A stretch of DNA of 9,199 nt from Sulfurimonas sp. (GTDB taxonomy: Bacteria; Campylobacterota; Campylobacteria; Campylobacterales; Sulfurimonadaceae), in the NCBI GenBank assembly GCA_015487435.1, contig WFPU01000082.1, positions 1-9,199 on the forward strand. Direction: 5' to 3'. The notes beneath the pieces are model-generated. The model saw only the letters and a list, made by a program, of their open reading frames with translations, did not search any database and had not been told where the DNA came from. Below are positions 6,027 through 9,199 of this stretch, piece by piece. The translations under genes were made by a program, and so were the position numbers. Each line of letters begins with the position of its first letter. The stretch's first letter is position 1.

Positions 6027-7451
6027 ATGTTCGAAACAGTTATCGGTCTTGAAGTTCATGTGCAACTAAACACAAAAACTAAACTTTTTTGCTCGTGTCC
6101 AACGAGTTTTAATCATAAACAAAATGTAAATACTTGCCCAACTTGTTTAGCACTTCCCGGAGCTTTACCAGTTTTAAACAAAGAAATTTTACACAAAGCT
6201 GTAATGCTAGGTACTGCTATTGATGCTACTGTTAATCGTACATCTTATTTTGATCGTAAATCATATTTTTATCCAGACAGTCCATCTGCCTATCAAATTA
6301 CACAATTTTATACACCTATTATCCAAAATGGGGAGCTAGATATTAATTTTGAAAATGGTTCTAAAAAAACTATTCGTATTGGTTTTGCCCATATTGAGGC
6401 CGATGCTGGTAAAAATATTCACGATGGGAATATCTCTAAAGTTGATTTGAATCGTGCAGGTACTCCACTTTTGGAGATAGTTACACAACCAGATATGAGA
6501 AGTGCAGAGGAAGCGATACTTTATCTTAAAAAACTTCACTCTATAATTAGATATTTAGATATTGGTGATGCAAATATGCAAGAGGGCTCTTTTCGTGTAG
6601 ATGTAAATGTTTCAATCCGTCCAAAAGGCGATGATAAACTTTATACTCGAGTAGAAATAAAAAATATTAACTCATTTAAGTTTATTCAAAAAGCGATAGA
6701 AGTAGAAGTTGCAAGACAAAGAGAGGCTTGGGAAGATGGCGTTTATGATGATGAAATTTGTCAAGAAACTAGACTTTATGATCAGGATAAAAACGAGACT
6801 CGTTCAATGCGTGGTAAAGAGGAAGCAGCTGATTATCGTTACTTTCCAGAGCCAGATTTACTTAAAGCTGTAGTAACTGATGAGATGATGGAGATATATT
6901 CTAAAATTCCAGAACTCCCAGATGCTAAACGAGGCAGGTTCATAAAAGATTACGGTATGAATGAGTACAATGCAAATGTAATCACTTCATCTGTAGAGAT
7001 GGCACATTTCTTTGAAGAGATGATGGAGCAAGGAATTAGTGCTAAAAATGCTACTACATGGCTTACAGTTGAACTTCAAGCTCGCCTAAAAGGTGAAGTA
7101 AACATAAATAATTCACCAGTAAATGCTCAAAAATTGGGTTTTCTAGTTAAGCGAATTGAAGATAAAACTATTAGTGCAAAAGCTGCAAAAGAGGTTCTTG
7201 ATAAACTTATGACTGAGAACTTAGATGTTGATGGCGTAATTGATGCTCTTGGGTTAAAACAAGTAACAGATATGGGCGCGCTTGAGACCATGTGTGATGA
7301 AATTATAGATGCTAATCCTGAGAAAGTAGAGCAGTATAAGGGTGGTAAAGAAAAACTCTTTGGTTTCTTCGTTGGTCAGGTTATGAAAGCATCTAAAGGT
7401 AGTGCAAACCCCCAAGTTGTAAATGAAATATTAAAAGCAAAATTAGGATAA
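6027..7451 (+). CDS. gatB: Asp-tRNA(Asn)/Glu-tRNA(Gln) amidotransferase subunit B
   Basis: GatB binds the misacylated tRNA and activates it with ATP, so that ammonia from GatA converts Glu-tRNA(Gln) or Asp-tRNA(Asn) to the correct amide form; it works as GatCAB. The 474 aa fit the usual size (about 475). Motifs: VIGLEVHVQLNTKTKLFCSC at the start, a four-cysteine metal site (C22, C24, C37, C40), FDRKSYFYPD, GSFRVDVNVSIRPKG, RVEIKNINSFKFI and ADYRYFPEPDL, then the C-terminal YqeY-like tRNA-binding domain (last 150 or so residues). An in-frame ATG at 5994 would add 11 residues (MDELKIYPRKY). I prefer 6027 because AAGGA (6017-6021) stands 5 bases before it and family members begin at MFE.VIGLEVH. 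gatA and gatC are not in the window. Six bases separate it from the channel gene. Confidence 0.96.
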   Translation: MFETVIGLEVHVQLNTKTKLFCSCPTSFNHKQNVNTCPTCLALPGALPVLNKEILHKAVMLGTAIDATVNRTSYFDRKSYFYPDSPSAYQITQFYTPIIQNGELDINFENGSKKTIRIGFAHIEADAGKNIHDGNISKVDLNRAGTPLLEIVTQPDMRSAEEAILYLKKLHSIIRYLDIGDANMQEGSFRVDVNVSIRPKGDDKLYTRVEIKNINSFKFIQKAIEVEVARQREAWEDGVYDDEICQETRLYDQDKNETRSMRGKEEAADYRYFPEPDLLKAVVTDEMMEIYSKIPELPDAKRGRFIKDYGMNEYNANVITSSVEMAHFFEEMMEQGISAKNATTWLTVELQARLKGEVNINNSPVNAQKLGFLVKRIEDKTISAKAAKEVLDKLMTENLDVDGVIDALGLKQVTDMGALETMCDEIIDANPEKVEQYKGGKEKLFGFFVGQVMKASKGSANPQVVNEILKAKLG

Positions 7452-7457
7452 AAAGTT

Positions 7458-9014
7458 TTGCTTAAAAATTTTCTAGTTAATGCCGCGTACTCTATAAACA
7501 CATCTAAACAATATGCAAAAACTAAGCACTTTTTTTATAACTTACTAGAAAATCCAACCTATAAATATAAAAAATACTTTGATATTTTTATGATTATGCT
7601 TATATTTGCGAGTGTAATCATACTAGTTAGAGAGGTAAAATCAAATGTAGATGATTCCCTTTTATTTTTTAATAACTATGTAATCTCTATCATCTTCTTT
7701 ATAGAGTATATGTTAAGACTATGGGTAAGTAGTAGTGTTACAAAAATTATTATTGAACAAAGTGAACACGATGCTATGCTTGGAGAAAAATTTCAACTTA
7801 TTCCTCCTTTAAAAGAGATATTTAAAATTAAATTTAAATATGTAATATCTGTTAAAGCTATTATTGATTTGTTAGCAATTATCCCATTTTTTCATCAGTT
7901 AAGACTACTTCGTTTATTTATACTATTTAGAGTATTTAAGCTATTTAGATATGCAAAAAGTATCCAAACATTTACATCTGTTATTGCAGCAAAAAAATTC
8001 GAATTTTTAACACTTTTAATTTTTGCATCTATAATTATTTTCGTTTCATCTGTTTTGATTTATGTTATGGAAGCAAATCATCCAGAGTCTTCTATAACTA
8101 CACTTTTTGAAGCAGTATATTGGTCTATAGTGACAATTTCGACTGTTGGATTTGGAGATATTACACCTGTAACACAAGAGGGTAGAGTTGTAGCAATGTT
8201 TGTAATAGTCGCTGGTATTGCTGTTTTTTCATTTACAACTTCACTTATTGTCACATCATTTACTGAAAAATTAGATGAGATAAAAGATCTAAAAATTATA
8301 GATGATGTCTCAAAATTAAAAGAATTTTATCTCATTTGTGGTTATGGGAGTGTAGCAAAAGAGGTAGCAAAGAAACTTAGTAAAAATTTTAATGTTATTA
8401 TATTAGATGAGAAAAAAGATATGGTAGATCAAGCTGTTAAAGATGGTTTTACCGCTCTAAATTATGCACCTGGGAGCACAGAGAGTTACAAAAAGCTTCG
8501 TATCAAAATAAATACTCAAGTTAAAGCAATTCTTTGTTTAAATCATAGTGATGTTGAAAATGTGTATACAGCCCTGACTGTTCGCTCATTTAATAAAGAT
8601 ATATTTATTCTTTCAATATTAATGAATGAAACAAGTAGAAATAAATTAAAATTTGCTGGTGTAAATGAGCTTATATTTGAAAAAGAGCTAGTTGGTATGA
8701 TAGCAAAAGAGTTTATTGGTCAGCCAGTAGCGTTTGAGGCTATCCATGCCCTTCGATCAAATTTAAATGGTATAGATATTCAAGAGATGGTTATAAATCC
8801 GAGAGTTCTTAATAGTTTTAAATCTATTGGTGATATTCAAAATAAAAAGTACAGAATTATATTGCTAGGGATTTATAAAAAACGGGAGGTTAAATTTTTA
8901 TTTAACCCAGTTGATAGTACAGAATTAGAAAATGGAGATCTTTTACTTATAATAGGAAATATCCAGTTCATAAGTGATTTTAACAATTATTTACATAAAA
9001 AGGGCACAAGTTGA
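7458..9014 (+). CDS. Six-helix potassium channel with voltage-sensor-like S4 and C-terminal RCK (TrkA-N/TrkA-C) domains
   Basis: The protein has 518 aa. Helices S1 (about 41-57), S2 (70-90), S3 (131-145), S4 (149-167), S5 (181-205) and S6 (243-266) surround a K+ filter TVGFGD (229-234). S4 has basic residues every third position (R149, R152, R158, K161, R164, with I155 breaking the series), as in voltage sensors. An RCK domain follows (about 290-405) with CGYGSVA (294-300), where the third Gly of GxGxxG is Ala, and D317 at the end of beta-2, the position that contacts a nucleotide ribose. A TrkA-C-like domain (about 435-518, including LENGDLLLIIG) ends it. Gating by voltage, nucleotide or ions is inferred, not shown. 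The S2-S3 linker is long (about 39 residues). Start is TTG 7458 with AGGA (7445-7448) overlapping the gatB end. It overlaps the next gene by 4 bases (TTGA). Confidence 0.92.
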   Translation: MLKNFLVNAAYSINTSKQYAKTKHFFYNLLENPTYKYKKYFDIFMIMLIFASVIILVREVKSNVDDSLLFFNNYVISIIFFIEYMLRLWVSSSVTKIIIEQSEHDAMLGEKFQLIPPLKEIFKIKFKYVISVKAIIDLLAIIPFFHQLRLLRLFILFRVFKLFRYAKSIQTFTSVIAAKKFEFLTLLIFASIIIFVSSVLIYVMEANHPESSITTLFEAVYWSIVTISTVGFGDITPVTQEGRVVAMFVIVAGIAVFSFTTSLIVTSFTEKLDEIKDLKIIDDVSKLKEFYLICGYGSVAKEVAKKLSKNFNVIILDEKKDMVDQAVKDGFTALNYAPGSTESYKKLRIKINTQVKAILCLNHSDVENVYTALTVRSFNKDIFILSILMNETSRNKLKFAGVNELIFEKELVGMIAKEFIGQPVAFEAIHALRSNLNGIDIQEMVINPRVLNSFKSIGDIQNKKYRIILLGIYKKREVKFLFNPVDSTELENGDLLLIIGNIQFISDFNNYLHKKGTS

Positions 9015-9199
9015 AACATAAAAATGCCTTGATATTTGGACATAACGAATATGCTTTTGAGATAGTTAAAAATATTTCATCGAATTATGAAAATATTCAT
9101 ATATTTAAACTAGAAGAAAATATGAGCGTAGTTGATAAAGACAATACAACTTATAAAGTATCCACTTTTGATTTAACAGATAATTGGGATGATTTAAAT
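9011..9199 (+). CDS. RCK/TrkA-N-like protein, N-terminal fragment
   Basis: An open frame from TTG 9011 runs off the right edge; 63 residues are visible. It begins KHKNALIFGHNEYAFEIVKN, a beta-strand, glycine turn and helix as at the start of a TrkA-N Rossmann fold, followed by a second strand (ENIHIFKLEEN). The usual GxGxxG is degenerate (GHNEYA) and no acidic residue follows beta-2 cleanly (FKLEE), so nucleotide binding may be lost or changed. AAAAGGG (8997-9003) stands about 7 bases upstream and the start overlaps the channel stop, so the two are co-translated and probably interact. No membrane segment is visible so far. The family call rests on the short fold pattern and on position; the rest lies outside the window. 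Confidence 0.6.
   Translation, partial: MKHKNALIFGHNEYAFEIVKNISSNYENIHIFKLEENMSVVDKDNTTYKVSTFDLTDNWDDLN

Noticed and set aside
6336..6539. Minus-strand open frame of 67 codons inside gatB
   Set aside because: It lies opposite conserved GatB motifs and has no supporting signals.

Overview
The window is AT-rich and most likely comes from a chromosome of a Campylobacterota (epsilonproteobacterial) organism, probably a Sulfurimonas-like sulfur or hydrogen oxidiser. The reasons are protein character (RsmH, GatB and AtpB variants), an atpB gene standing apart from the other ATP synthase genes, dense packing with very short gaps, frequent GTG/TTG starts, and TATAAT-type -10 boxes without a clear -35. 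This placement is inference from protein feel and layout; no search was run. All genes lie on the + strand and none looks broken.

Layout. Bases 3-173 are the C-terminal end of an EAL-domain (cyclic-di-GMP phosphodiesterase type) protein cut by the window edge. Bases 174-437 (264 bp) are the only sizeable gap. This gap holds a compound palindromic repeat: two perfect hairpins nested in a larger inverted repeat, with further diverged arms outside it and a direct copy of one arm. A likely promoter for the next gene follows. A three-gene unit comes next: rsmH (16S rRNA m4C1402 methyltransferase), a 92-residue single-pass coiled-coil protein in the position and shape of the division protein FtsL, and a complete RND-type efflux pump (1040 aa) with no adaptor or outer-membrane partner in view. 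A second unit starts behind a TATAAT box and holds atpB (ATP synthase subunit a), an 88-aa two-helix membrane protein of unknown function, and a YwbE-family (DUF2196) small protein overlapping it. A third unit holds gatB (Asp/Glu-tRNA amidotransferase subunit B; I move its start 33 bp downstream), a six-helix voltage-sensor-type potassium channel with C-terminal RCK domain, and the start of a second RCK/TrkA-N-like protein overlapping the channel by 4 bp and cut by the window end.

How they fit together. Most of this is housekeeping: ribosome modification and septum formation (rsmH-ftsL), proton-driven ATP synthesis (atpB) and tRNA-dependent amidation (gatB), with membrane transport added (RND pump, K+ channel). 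The parts worth a second look are the nested repeat, the unrecognised FtsL candidate, the partner-less RND pump with altered proton-relay residues, the small protein beside atpB, and the channel paired with a second RCK-like protein whose nucleotide-binding loop looks degenerate. I see no clear sign of a new defence or mobile system, no RNA gene, no CRISPR array and no insertion sequence.
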